Positions 1 through 14,400 of a stretch of 64,000 bases of DNA are shown here, piece by piece (position 1 is the first letter of the stretch; each line of letters begins with the position of its first letter). The notes beneath the pieces were generated by a model that searched no databases, was not told the origin of the DNA, and saw only the letters and a list, made by a program, of their open reading frames with translations. This stretch comes from Asterias amurensis (lineage: Eukaryota > Echinodermata > Asteroidea > Forcipulatida > Asteriidae): assembly GCF_032118995.1 (NCBI RefSeq), contig NC_092648.1:325001-389000 (forward strand), written 5' to 3'. Position numbers and translations under genes: made by a program.

Positions 1-39
1 CTGCCCTAGACCACTCAGCCACGACACCCCACATAGCTA

Positions 40-165
40 AGGTTACAGCTACGGCTAGGACTGTTACTAAGGGCGTTGCTAAGAACGTCCTATACTTCAA
101 TACATGCTGACCAGCAATCTAGCCAAAGCCAGAGCCATAGCCACTAATTCCTACACAGCAGCCGT
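40..165 (+). repeat. Interspersed repeat M1
   Basis: GGTTACAGCTACGGCTAGGA to GCCATAGCCACTAATTCC. It ends within a few bases of the donor of spectrin exon 37. Confidence 0.75.
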
Positions 166-167
166 AC

Positions 168-330
168 CTCCTGGATATTCTTCCTGAAGGCTCGTAGCTT
201 CATTGACTAAACTCTGAAGCTGACCCTCCATTGCTAGTAGATCATTCTCAAATATCTCATGTTTACGAATCAGGGACTGAACAGAGTTGATATCTTTACC
301 CAAATCCTCAGGCATTGCATTGTACTTTTC
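168..330 (-). CDS. SPTBN5: Spectrin coding exon 37 (last in window)
   Basis: Residues 1948-2002, phase 0 to 1. It contains [20 protein letters not shown] and [15 protein letters not shown], a textbook helix B. The next exon lies left of position 1. Confidence 0.93.
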
Positions 331-3300
331 CTGTAGATCAACAACAAAACAAAATTAACTTATTAAGTAATAAATCATACAGGAAACTGACTGGGTAAAT
401 CTTAACTAATTATGGATTCAACAAATAAAGATTTACTAGGGCAGGGTTTTGAACCTGTGACCTACAGATTAACGCAAGTTCAAATCTTACTCTCAATAAT
501 TTTTCTTTGTTCAACCAGTCGGTTTCCCTTGTGGTTTACTACTTAATAATTTTAAAAGAAAAAATTGCATCCCCTTCAGGTGATCTCTTTGCTGCTGCTT
601 CCCAGGCGGTGTTGTAAACTTGGGTTAGATCCCTGGCTATACAACAGTTACAGGCTGTATGGCTTCTGACTGGAACCCCAGACAAATATATTGACAAAAT
701 AGGAGACAGGAAACATAGAATTAGAGAGCTCAGTTGGTAGAGTTTTAATCTGGATGTTGCAGGTTCAAGTCCTGGGGTGGATTACACAGAGAGTTAGGAC
801 TAGTCTCATCTCCAGTTAGGATGAGTAACTTGTCCTAACTCAGGACTACCCATGCATTTTTTATATCTCCTAGGACTAGTCCTAAGTTAGGACCAGTCCT
901 AACTCTTTGTGAAATCGACCCCTGCTCTGCTAATTTGTTTTTATTCTACGCCCCCCCCCGACCGTTATTATGAGACTGAGCATTTTGAGACATATACCTG
1001 TATCCTAGACATAGAATCATCAATGTCGCTGTTGAACTTGTGGATCTTGCCAGCTGCTTCCAACTTCTGATTTCTGACCGAGATCTGTGCTTGAAGCATC
1101 TCCAGAGCTTGTCTAAAACACAAACATAAAGGGTCAAGGGTCAACTGTAAACGTATTCCGATTCTTCCACATCCAATGCAAAGAAATAAAATGTAACAAT
1201 TTTTCATTATTTCTATAAATAAAGGTGACCTATTGTGAGACGTTATATAAAGTGGTGGCTAAAAAGCTTTTTCACATTGAACAGAATTTTGCTAAGCAAA
1301 GAAAAAATGCTGTTAGCAAAAACAGTCTCCCAGCCAACATTTCATAAGGTTTATACTGTTGCTACTGGTGCTTCTCTCAATTCTTGCTCAGCAAAGGACT
1401 CTCAGAAAAGCGCAATTACTGTACTAGCCAAGAACCCACAGGAGAAAAAATAAAGAACGTGGTTTCAGTTTTAGATGTGGAAGGAGAACCCCAGAGATTT
1501 ATTCCAGGGAAAACCCACGAAGTCAAGTGGGAACTGAAAACCAAATCCAGGTGGTGCCCCCGGCGTGATTTGAACCGAGGTCCCAGAGGCAAGGAAAGAT
1601 ATCATCAGGCCAACCTGACCACCATAATATTATTCAAACTGAAAGTTTCCTTACTTGAGACTGTCTTGTTTCTCTTTAACAATATGAGCTAGAGGATGAT
1701 CATCTTGAATTAATCGTTGAGCTTGTTCCTCACAGCGATTAAACTTATCCATCCCTCCATCGACTCGACGACGAAACTCATCATACTTATTCTTCAGTCT
1801 CTGTAAGCAGCAAATTATCATAATAAGACAATTATATATATCAGTCAATGTTTCAATCTTTAGAAAAAATAAACTCACCGCAGTATGACCAGGATAGGTT
1901 CAGATTTATCCCTCAATGCTTAGAAACAAAACAATTGACTGAAGTCGAGCAGAATAATAAATAAAAATAAAAATAACTAGTCCTTATAAAGCGCATTTCA
2001 AAATAACCATATCAATGTGCTTTACATTACAGCCCTGGTCATTGGGCCAATAACATTCCTGTAATCTTTCTCAGCTCCCTAGGGAGTATACAGCCTGGAC
2101 TACCGTAGCACTCCAAAGGCTTTTTCCAAACTCTACCCTCGCAGTTACCCATTCATACCCCTGGGTGAAGAGAACTTGCTCAAGGACACAAGTGTCATGA
2201 CCGGAACCTGAACCCACACTCCTATGACTTTACCACCAGAACTTGAATCCGATGCTCTACACCACTCAGCCCTGACACCCCACCTTGTTCAAGGTTCTGA
2301 TTTACCTCTCAATGTTTGGAAAGGAAACAATTCTCTGAAGTCTGAGCAGGAATAATTCTGATTTACCTCTTGGTGTTCATAGTCTTCTCCAAAGTCTTCT
2401 GAGCTTGCTATCTGATAATGAGCTTCAATCCATTCTCCGATATCATCACTTTCTTTAACATACTCATGAAGTAGCTTAGCTCTCTCTAACTCATTACTTC
2501 GTTCTACAACATCATTCTCAAGACGCTTCAGATGGGTTTGCAGAGTCTCCTGTGGTATTAAGAGATAAAACAAGGTGTGAACAAGGTTAACCCTACTACT
2601 ATCTTGCATATAATCATGTACCTCTAAAGGATGTAAAAGATCCCCTTCAAAATTGATTGAAGATGTCAACCCAGGGCTCAGATTTATCCGTTGTCAACTT
2701 CACCATAGGCGTGTAGCGATTCATCGTCGCATCACATTTAGCTTAAGTGCAACTATTAATTTATTCATATTATCAACAAGGAGAGGGGCAGGGGATTGGA
2801 AACATGCACAAATAAATTAATCGATACATTAAAGGCCTTATTTCCCCCACTTGATTTCAGGTTTGCAGGTAACAAAGGAGTGAAGAAACATGACTTAAGA
2901 AACCAACCTGTCTGGTAGATAACTCAGCAGCTTGAGGGTTATTCTTCTTGATCATTGCGTCTGCTTTATTACCCAAGTCAGTCACAACACTCTGGTAGTT
3001 CTCTACATCCAACTTCAGCGCCTACAATTTGACAATAATAGATTATGGCATATCAATTTTAAAAATGACTTATTGAATGAATTCTGTGTTGAACAGCCTG
3101 GTTTAGCATTCTGTCCAGCCATCATCACAATGTAGTATTATTCAAGTCACTGTGGTGCAGTGGTTAGACTTGCAATGGTTTAACGTCTTTGATTATGAAC
3201 TGCATAAATCAATCAGTCCCAGTAGTCTGTTATTAAGGACTTGTAGAACCTATAAGATATGGAAAATTCACATCTCCATCTATAAACACTGCAGACTACA

Positions 3301-5442
3301 GCATCTTCATTTGAACTCTTGACATCATCAACCATAACACATTACATACTCAATTAAAAAGTTTGAGATAAACGATTCTTTCTTGTAGACTAAAAGGAAG
3401 ATATGATTACATGTAACAATCTGCAGAGTTAACCCCACCTTATTTCTTGTAAGTAACTTGTCTGTTGCATCATGACTGTTACCATAGTCTGTGTCTCTCG
3501 CTAGACTCTGCTTCTCACTGATCCAACTCTCTACTTCATTAGCTTCAGCAAAATACTACAAGATAAAAAAACATCATGAAAGAGAGTCAACCATTATTTC
3601 AAGTGTTCCACTGTTATTATCTTGTTGGATATGGTTTGCAGTAGCACTATGTGTATATCTCTTTTGAGACAAGTTGGTTCTGAAAAGAACCGGTGGTTGA
3701 CAACTGAAAGTTTTGATCAATATGCTCCGAGTGTCTCCTGAAAATGATCAGAGCATACTGAACGAATTGTTGTCTTTTAAGAAAACTACTCAAAAGAGAT
3801 TTGTACATGGTGCTACCGTGTACAAAACCCAATTAAACTCCAACCAAACATTTCAAATCCTAGGCAATTATCTTATCAGCCTTTTGTCTTTCTCTAAATT
3901 GGATAAAGTAAAAGGAGTCTCAGGATGTATCTAAATTGTTGGTTACAGCTACGGCTATGGCTGTTGCTAAGGCTGTTGCTAAGAACGTCCTATACTTTAA
4001 TGCATGGTGACGCAGCGATGTAGCCGTAGCCCTAGCCACCAATTCAGACATGGCCTAATTTCATAAGGCTGTTAAGCAGAAAATACTGCTTGCTAAGCAA
4101 AAGACGAGTGGGGCACCGGTTAAAACATTGTAAACTTAATGTAATTTTGCCTGGTGACCTGTTTCTATTAAGCAACTGTGCTTAGCACATTTTCTATGCT
4201 TAGCACGTTGACTACCCACCTGTTGAGCTTCAAATGCTGTATTCAATCGTTCTTCTCTCTCATCCATAGCATCTAATAACTGAGTCCATGTCAGTGATAA
4301 CTCTTGGCAATTCTCTCTGATAGTAACGGATGCAAAGTGGCTGCCAGCTATCAACGCTTCTCCAGATTCAATCACTTTATCTATCATAGGTTGGTGACCG
4401 GTAAGCTCAACTCGCAGTTTCTAAAACAAAAGTCAAACAACGAGGTTAGAGAAAAATTACAATCCTGCTCAAAGTTACTCACATGTGATGGAAGTGAAAC
4501 ATTAAAGTCACTTTAGCCCTTTTCTGCTGTATCTCTAATATCCATAAGCCTTTTTTAGGTGTACTGGACAAAATTCTACAGCACTATTATGTTTAGGTAA
4601 ATTTGTCCAGGTATACACCTAAAAGCAAACAATGCACTCCTAAAGTGTCCACCATATCTAAAAAAAAAGGCCAGCAGCCCAGAGGAGGCTCCGAGAGGTT
4701 TTTTACCCCATCGTTACCCACTTTTACACTGTCCCCGCCTAGGTCTCTCTTCCACAAGGTTCCTGCTGTACATTTCAAGAATACCCCAGGGTTTTACCGC
4801 TTATATACCCCTACTCCAGAGCAAAGGTGGCTATTCCCTTGGGGTATGCCCATTTGATGGGGCAGGTTAAGGGGAAATGTGTATCTTTTCCCCGGAAAAG
4901 AGTAGTGTGAAAAGGGCTTTTGTAAAAAATATGCATTAAGAGTGATACCTTGTGTTTCTGCAGATGGCTCTGACATGCAGTAAATGTCTTGCCATAATCA
5001 GTGGAGCTAGCAGAGGGCAAATGTTCCTTCATCCACTGCATCTCATTATTCACATCATGTAGAAACACTTGAAGCTTGAGGGAATCCGCTAAGATGGCAC
5101 GACGTTTCTCACAGGGTTCACCAAGCTTGGCAAATCTGTTAAGATAAAACAAGTTATTATTGTTTCTATTGTTTCAAATAAGCAAAATTGGACAGTTCGA
5201 GTTGCGTTCAATTAACCTAGTGTTTCATGGCTGAAATGAACTAAAGTTCTACTGGTTGATTCATCAGAGTGTGGGTTCGAATCCCGGTCATGACACTTAA
5301 TTGCTTCTCTTAACCCAGGTAGAGACAGTAGTGTGGTGGATTAACCCCTTAGTCATAATTTAAACAGCTTGGGGTTGTATGCTCCCAGGTAAATGAGAAC
5401 ATTTGCAGGGTGGTCTACACTACTATATATGAACTGAGTATT

Positions 5443-5473
<31 letters not shown>

Positions 5474-8400
5474 TTAGTTCCATATGATAAGTGCTAACCT
5501 TTCCGTAATAGCAGCAGTTTCTATAGCGATTCTCTCTGCATCAAAGTGACCTTCTTCCGTTAGACTGTGAGCCTGCTCTACTATCTGGGTAATCTTGTCT
5601 GCTTGTACTGCCATATCACTCTCTAGTAACTAAACATATAATCAAATCAAATCAAATCAATCAATCATAAGTCATTTATAGAGCTCCAAAATCAAGAGTT
5701 TGTTCTAAGGCGCTGAGGCACGGCTCTGAGGCACAGTTGAATGGTTAGTAAGCCTGCTGAAACAGATGAGCTTTAAAGAGTGTCTTGAATGAGGTGAATG
5801 AGCTGGCATTTCTGATCTGTGTAGGAAGCTTATTCCACATTTTGGGGCCATACATGTGTATAAACAGAATGATCTCTATGCAAAAGTTGAATAGCGAGTT
5901 CTTGGCACAACAAAAAGGGAGCAAGAGGTAGACGAATGAAGATGTCTTTGTTGAGATCTCAATTTGAGCATGTCCATGATATTTCAAGGAAAGCTCCTTA
6001 ATATATGTATATCACAGACATGCTCAAATATTTAACATGATAACTTTGAGGATAAATCATCATCATCATCATATAATATTAAGTCGGATTTCTGGAGTGC
6101 CTATGACTTGAGTCAATCTTGTTACCTGTTGTTTTTTATTCAATCCCTTGACACTGCGTAAGTCCTGCCCAACATCTTGAGATGATAAAGCCATCTCCAT
6201 CTCATTGATACAACTTGCTGCATCTTCTAAGGCTCTGTTTAACATCTGTTGCTGAGTTGCTTGTCGTAGCTTGATGCCTTTGTCTAATGATCGATTATTG
6301 AGGTCGTACCAACGATCATTCAAAGTGGATAAAGTCTCTTTGATGGCCGGCGATTGGAAGTTATCTTTCTGGATCAGTTCTTGACCATTCTAAAGAAATA
6401 ACATCACAATATGAATTAAATTTACCAAAGCAATTTTTCTCCAAGCAAGTACTATTGTTTGTTTGTTTTTGAGGGGGGGGGGCTAAGGTTTACAGAAGTC
6501 TAAGAAGCAAAGTGTCCAGCATTCAAGTAAAGGCAATAGTATTACTAAGTTGAAGTAAAGGCAATATTGTCGCTAAGTTGACGTAAAACCGTTGATTACG
6601 TATGTTGTGTAATGCACTGAAAAAGAATACCGTGACTGTGCACTTATTAAAAAGAGACGGGTTCGCCCTGGTGTTCCTGGCTAGAAAGGAATAGGTCTCA
6701 TACTTCAAAAACGTAGCCCCACAAAACCTTGCAGGAAAAAACTGAATGTTGAATATTAATAACAATAATGCATTGATTTATATTGCGCCCATATTAATTT
6801 ATATTGAAGCGCCTTGAGCTTCACTTAGTGATGGATAAGAGCGCTATTTAAAGAGACATAATTATTATTATTATTACGTTAAAATAATACAACCTGTTAC
6901 TACCTGATGGAGTTTATCCAAGCTGTCTTTATTCGCTTTAAGTTCAGCTTCAAATGCTTCATGTTTCTTGACTTTGCCCTGTAGATTAGTCAACTCTCTA
7001 TAGGAGTCATCACATGCTATCTCATGCTTCTCAGATATCCATACTGATAACTGAAATATCAAGTTAATAAAAACAAATAATTCAGTTTGAAATGGATGCT
7101 TATTGCTAGCTCTTCTGTCATGATTAAAACCACATTTGTATGATTTTAAATGTTTTAGTAAACCTTCCAATGGTAATGGGGTATGTTCCTTTTGGACTAA
7201 AAAAATAAAATAACAATGACAAAGTACAATATGTTGTAGTTTGTATAGGTTAACATACAGATTTTGTAAAGTCCTTTTTTTCTTCTTTTTTTTTACATAA
7301 AATCCTGGGCCCGAATTCATGGTTCGGTTTACCATAAGAAAATAATTGACGCTTATAAAAGCAGGAAAATATTAATAATAATAAAAGCTCTTATATAGTG
7401 CATTCCAAAAAATGTTCATTACGCTTCACAAAAATACAACCAAAAATGTCTTTCTAAAATTCCTACCTTCAGCTCCCCCAAGTTTTTTATCTTTGTTTTC
7501 TTCTTATACCATCTTACCAAGAGTGGTGTTTAACCTTATACAGTGTGAACTTGCATAAAACCAAAAAGGAACTTAAAAAACTATAACCTAAAATCCCAAT
7601 GCCTAGCTCAACTCTCCTCCATGCCTCACCAGATCCTACATCCATGCTGCAGCATGCATTGGAGACCTCTGACTGCCTAGCACTATACTGCACACACATC
7701 ACACCCACTGACTTCAAACACTGGTACTCTGCACTTACTTGCACTGTCTCCAATTCATATCCCACACTACCACTCTGTTCACTCATGTACACCAGTGACA
7801 TTCCAAAGACATTCCTGAGGGACAACGCCCCACAGAACAAAAGAGACCAAAGAGATTGGCCCTAGGAATGCCTTTGTACTTATATTGCAAGTACTGCTGC
7901 TGCACAGTAGCACTTGCACACCTGCCAAAACTATTTATAACAAAGCAGCCACTGCACAGTAGCACTTGCAGTAGCAATTGCAAAGTAGCAACTCACACCA
8001 ACAATTGCACAGTAGGAAAGCATGGCCCTTCAGTTTAGTGGGGTAAAAATACATACAAATTTTAATCAACTTCCATGGGTCTAGCTGTGACAGGTTCACT
8101 GCTACAAACAAATGGAAACAAATTCACGAAACAAGAGAGGAAGTGAACATTAAAGTGTCATTAGCTGACTTCTTAATTTGACAGGGAGTTGCTGGAAAAA
8201 GTTGGAATATCTACACGTATTTACTTTATAGTCTTTGACAGATTTTTCTGAGGACCTGAAATAATAAAGTAAAACCGTATACGATACCTGAGATAGCAGG
8301 CCACATAAACAATCAATAATTAATAATCACCTCATCTGCATCTTGATGGAATTCCAGAAAGTCTTTAGACTGAACTAATTTGTGTTTGCGAAGAGCGCTG

Positions 8401-11400
8401 TTTTCTTTCACCTTGAGTCTACGTGTCACTACTTCCTCGCATCGGTCAGAAATACTGAGCAGAAAAATAAAAAACCTTCACTATAAAGATGGAGTTTAAA
8501 TATTGTGTTAAGACATCAGTGGTCAATAAATGTTCACTGTATCTTTTATTTCAGTAATAAGAACCAACACAAATTAACCTTGAGTTTAATAATAAAAGTA
8601 AGTAATATGATTTTGGGTTGAAATTTTTTTTTTACTAGAGCAGGATTTCTCCAGAAGGCGATCAGAGCATACTGATCGAAACGTCGAGTTGAAACCAACG
8701 GTTCTTTTCAGAACCACCCTAACTCATAAGAGATAGTCATTACATGGTGTTACCGCAAACCTTTCCATATCGTATTTCCACCATGCAAAGTTTCAAATCC
8801 TACTCAGAGCAGGATTTGAACCTGCAAAATCCAGATAATTATTAAGGTGCTCTACCAACAGAGCTATCCAGCCCTGATGTTGGTTGTCTCCCTATTTTGT
8901 CAACACCTTTGTTCAGGGTGCCAGTCAGAACCCTTACAACGTAATAACTGCTGGATAATCAAGGATCCCACCCAAGTTTATGATACAGTCTGGGAAGTGC
9001 CAGCCAGGGGATCACCTCAAGGTGATGTGACTTTTTATTTCAAATATTAAGTCAAAAACCATAAGGAACTAACTGTGACTAATTAATAATAATTAATTCA
9101 TAACGTAAGAAAAACAGTTCCACTTACGTTTTCTTTGCGTAGTGATTGTTATATAGAAGCTTAGCATTGATTTCATTCAATCCTTGTAGCCGTTCATCTT
9201 GTACAGCAAGAGTATTCTCAAAGTCATCTTGCCTCTTGATCAAAGCGTATACAATCTGTAGAGTACCCTGAATACAAGAGATAATCAATCAATCATCAAT
9301 CAATCATCAATCAATCATTAATCAATCACCAATCAATCATCAATCATTAATCAATCAATCAATCATCAATCAATCATCAATCAATCATCAATCAATCATC
9401 AATCAATCATCAATCAATCATTTATCAATCACCAATCAATTATCAAACATGTTTATTTTAATCAATCCTACAGGGGTAACAGTTAAAAGGGTTTTAATTC
9501 TGAAGCAAACTTGTTAAGAAGCGGGAGAACTAGATTTTGACTTTGGTTACTTTTGTCATAAGCATGGTTAAAAGAGACCAGGTGATGGCGGCGACTCCAG
9601 GAGTGCGCCCCCATTACAGGTTGAGGACGAGGCGGCCACGGACGCAAGTCTATGCCAAATAATGATGATGTTGACACTGCATCATGGTACACTTTGATCC
9701 AGTCCCAACAAAGTTTGTTGTTTAAATACTTACCCCAAGGTCAGCAAACTCCAAGAAGGTTTCATGGCCACTAGTAGTTGCATCTATCTGATCAGCTTCT
9801 CTATTAAACAGCTATTTGAAGAAAAAATACAGTATAGTTTAGCTATCAGATCTATAGCTTACAGCAGTCAATTAATCTATCCATATATTCAATCATTCAT
9901 ATATGCATAAAACAACATTTCAAATTTTGTCACACCTGTATTTATAAGAATTATTTACCAAGCAATGAAGGTCCATCCAGCATTTGAAGAGATAGTTCCT
10001 TGTTATTTTTGTTAACCCTACAATTGATTTGCGGGCCTTGAATTTCACTCTTGAAGGGGCACATCAATTTTTCTCTGGTAAGATGCACTTCTATGACGAC
10101 AATATGAACTTGTACTGGAGCTTTGCAAATGGCACCATAGCAAAAGCACAGGGCGCCATGGCAATTGCTGGGAGTACCATGGATTACTTCGAGGCCTGGA
10201 TTTTAGATTGACTTACCGCAAGATCCAATGCATCTCTTAGTTGTTGATTCCTTTTATCCCAGTCTGCTTGTATATCAAGCTTTGCTTTAGTCATTGTCTT
10301 GAGTTTATGCTTAATAGTCACAGAGTCCGGTAGTGCCTTCAGTAACTGCTTACCAAGCTTCTCTAAGCTAGCAAATCTAGAAAGAAAATATCATGTGAAT
10401 GTAAGAAGAAAATAGAATTAGCTATTTCAAACTGCTTACCAACAAAAAGGAACTATGGTATAAATGCAAAAGTAGTTAATGACCTCATGTTTCGACCCTA
10501 GCAGAGGCTTTCTCAAGAAAGACTCTTCTATGGCCGAAGTGTCAGGCCATTAAATTTCTTTCTGTGTGAGTAAGTATTCACTGTGTAAAAGACACAATTT
10601 TAATAATTGGAGAAAAGATGTTGAGCACACTAATCACTTAATACATAATACAAATAATAATATGCAGTGCTAATATGGCGCTTGTTCATACTGGAGGGTA
10701 TCTTAAAGCGCTCATTATTGAAACACAAGAGCTTTATCATTGAGCTGCTCTGCTGATATCACCCTCCTAGATCTCTCTGCTCCTCATCCCACAAGGCTTC
10801 TTCATACACCTCACCCAAGTTGTGGAATGCCCTTCACTTAGAACAACTAATACCCTAGACAATTTCAAATCCAACTTAAAAACCCACCAATTCAACTTGT
10901 CAGGAGCATCAACATTTCTTCCAGTTATGTTGTTTTAAGGTGGTACGGTGCAATCTGCTGCCAATAGCGCCAGAAACATTGGAGAGAAACGATTCTCTAA
11001 ATGATAAGATAGGACCGATACTTACATCTCATCGTGGCTTCTTATATCCTCCAGTAAATCTTGATGTTGTTTGAGTAGATTCTCAGAACCAATGACGTCT
11101 CTTGCTAGCTCTGTATCCAGCAACATGCCTCGAACCTCATTACACCATATCGTCTGAGGAAAATACAAATAGAAAATAATAAAAAATACTGCTGGAGTAA
11201 TAATTCCTAGATAACAGACAAACAATTGCAAGGAGACAATTATTTTGTTTAAAACCTAAATATAAATGTCAATGTGAACAATTGCACTTACATAGGTGAC
11301 CACAAATTCTGGAGTTAATCCCAAGCAGGCAGGATACCAGTTGAAGATGGTACAAGTGACATGTTATTTTGGCTAGTAACCATATTCTGTTAAGCATAAT

Positions 11401-14400
11401 GTTGTGCTAAGCTGTTTTTGTGTACTTTAGCAGCTCTAAGAAATTAGGCCCAGCTTTAATTTTCAATTCAATTCAATTCCTATTAATTCATTATCACATT
11501 GAATGCCATACTTATACCAAAACACAGTGTCAGTTGCAGGACGATGTTGCAGAACAGGGCGATAAGATAAAAGGACAAAGTGACAAAAGATATTTAACTA
11601 AAATTACAAAAGGTACTGCTACTGATGTACATTTGAAGACACTTACCAATTCCTTGGTCTCATGATGGAATCGACTGATATCCCGACTCTGTTCCAACTG
11701 GGCTCGTCTCTCTGCTGCTTTAGCTTCTAAGGTATCCCATAATTCCCTGATCTCGTTCTGTCGTTGGTCGATATGATCACCTTCATTTGGGTAGGAGGTT
11801 TTCACCCTGGAAATAGTTCAGAACAATAACAAGCTCATAAGCTGGGTTATAAAGGAGAGATATAGCCCATCACTGGACACGTTTGGTAAGAACTCACAAA
11901 GCATTAGCATAAAAACTTACTTTGTAACAAGCAACAGAGAGCTGTTGATAGTATAAAACAATGTGAGAAACAACTCTAATCTGAGAAAGAGTTCTGGCCT
12001 GAAGCCTTTTTTAGTCATCTGAGAGCACACAAATTTGTGCAACAAGGGCGTTTTTTCTTTCATTATTTTCTTGCAACTTCGATGACCAACTGAGTCCAAA
12101 TTTTCACAGGTTTGTTATTTAATGCATATGTTGGGATACACCAAGTGAGAAGACTGGTCTTTGACAATTACCAATAGTGTCCAGTGACTTTAGATGAGCA
12201 TCTTTAATTTGTTGACATCAATATAAACTTAAAGGATTCAACTTACGCTTTTGCAAGCAACCCAAGTTTCCTGAGTTTCTCCTGGACTGGTGCTAATTCT
12301 CTCTGTAGGTTTTCATGTTTGCGTTGAAGGTCTTGCACGGACTGTGTGTCTTTACCAGGATCATAAGAAGACAGGGCATGGAACTTATCCATTATCCACT
12401 CCTTGCATTCACCCCAAGAATGGTTGTACAATTCGATGCTAAATAGAGACAAAATAGTACAAATCAAATGTCATTATTATTTTTAGGAGAGATCACCTAA
12501 CATCACAAGGTCACAGACGGCCACTTCAAGATGAGGGCTAAACTTAACTGTCACCAGGGGAACGTTGCCACCTACTCCTTATGGTTACCCTCTTATCAGT
12601 CTGTAAGGATGAAGGTATGGGTATCATCCACTAGGAGCCTGGCTGGTAGAGTAGAATGCACTGCACTGTATGGTCAAGTGCCTTGCTCAAGGGCACAAGT
12701 GTCATGACTGGGATTTAAACCAACACTCTGCTTCTGAAAACACCAGAGCCTGGATTCGGTGAACTAAACCACTCGGCCTTGACAACCAAACACTACAGCG
12801 CCATGCTAGTAATATAAACCCACTAAGAAAACATTATTAGGACTGGTAAACATTATGATCCCTGTTCATCTGCGATACTTTAAGACCATTCCTCACCATC
12901 ATGTCTTACCTTGAAGCTCCCTCCAGCATCTTCTCCTTTTCCTCTTTAAGTTTCATCAATCTTTCCCACTGGTCATTAATCTCTTTCTGTCTCTTTCTTA
13001 CATCAGCTTGCTTGCTGTGTCCAGTCCGTACAAACTCATCTGCCATCTTATTGATCCGGTCAATACGTCCTTGATTCGCAACAAGGTCAGTCAAGAGATT
13101 CTCAAACTTGCGTCTTGAAGCCTCGACTCGCTCAGATAACGTCTCTCGTTTCTTGAGGATTTTCTCCTGTGAAGTCAGTTTTATATCAATTATGTCAAAT
13201 CTTGGTGTTAGTAGTTGTTAAGACACTAATTTGATTCTCACACTAGGGATGTGTTTTGGCGGTCATAACCAATAACTGTTTCGGTCATTGGCCAGTGATG
13301 GCCAATTCAACCCAAACAGTTATTGGTTTTGAACGCCAAGATGCACCCTAGATAAACAAAGTGCAAGGTGTAAACTAAGATCACAAAAGTTGCTAACAGA
13401 TTTCCTGAGTGAGGGTTAGAACCATTAATACTAGTTCACTTGTAATACATTAGTTACTACTTTCAACATATTCAGTGACTGCATTTTAAATCTCAATGAC
13501 AAATCTTGGAGGGAAAAAGCAAGTCAAATGAAGGGGTTTATTTTAGCGAGGGGTGGGTGGTTGGGGACAAACAAACACTGCAATTCCAAAGCACCAAACA
13601 GGTGTATTTCCTATCACCTTCTACTGAGATCCATCCGTCTCTCACACTAAAGCCCAGTTCATGCTTCCTGCTTATGCGAAGCGAATGTTGACGGCTGTTT
13701 TCACAGCGAATCATTCACAATAGTTGAACACAGTTCAACTGTTGTGAATTTGTGACATCAACTTTTTGATTACATTCACAGAAAATATGAACTGAGCTTC
13801 ACATTGAGTGCTCTAGTATTGTAGTCACGACCTGAAAGTCAAAGACTAATACCAATATTTGGAACGAGCAAAGATCCAATAAGATCAAGATTTAAACTGC
13901 ATCTAGAAGGTATTGAATCTCAGTGGAAGGTGCGGTTTGTATTAAATCAAACAGTGCATTGCAAGGAAGAGATATGACACCTACCATAATACTGGTTTGA
14001 AAAGGGAATGCTTTGGGCTTAGGGGAAAGGCAAATCAAAAAGATATCAGAAGCATTTCACCAAGAAAAGTCTCCTAGCAATAATGATAATAATAAGACTT
14101 GTAATGCGCATATATCCACCCTACTGGGTGTTAAGGCGCAAAATATATGAATCATATATGACTATTTCATTTTGAGCCTGTTCACAATGACAGTTTGTCA
14201 TTTAATATGATTTGATAAACTCGAGTAATGGCTTCCGACTGGCAGCCCCCTTCCCCTGGACCTTGCCCAAACAAAGTTATGGAGACCATTAACATAGCTT
14301 AGTTGGTAGAGCACCAGCTCTTTAATCCAGAGGTCACAGGTTCATATCCCGCTCTAGTCAATTTTCCTTTGGTCAAACCAATTTGTTTTTAATGAATACA

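Noticed and set aside
10029..10211. 60-codon plus-strand frame next to spectrin exon 23
   Set aside because: It is the translation of repeat M3.
14289..14360. tRNA-like sequence with A- and B-box-like parts (also near 725, 5,270, 16,310, 44,775 and 48,630)
   Set aside because: No proper acceptor stem or anticodon arm can be drawn, and each sits at the head of a repeated SINE. They are not tRNA genes.
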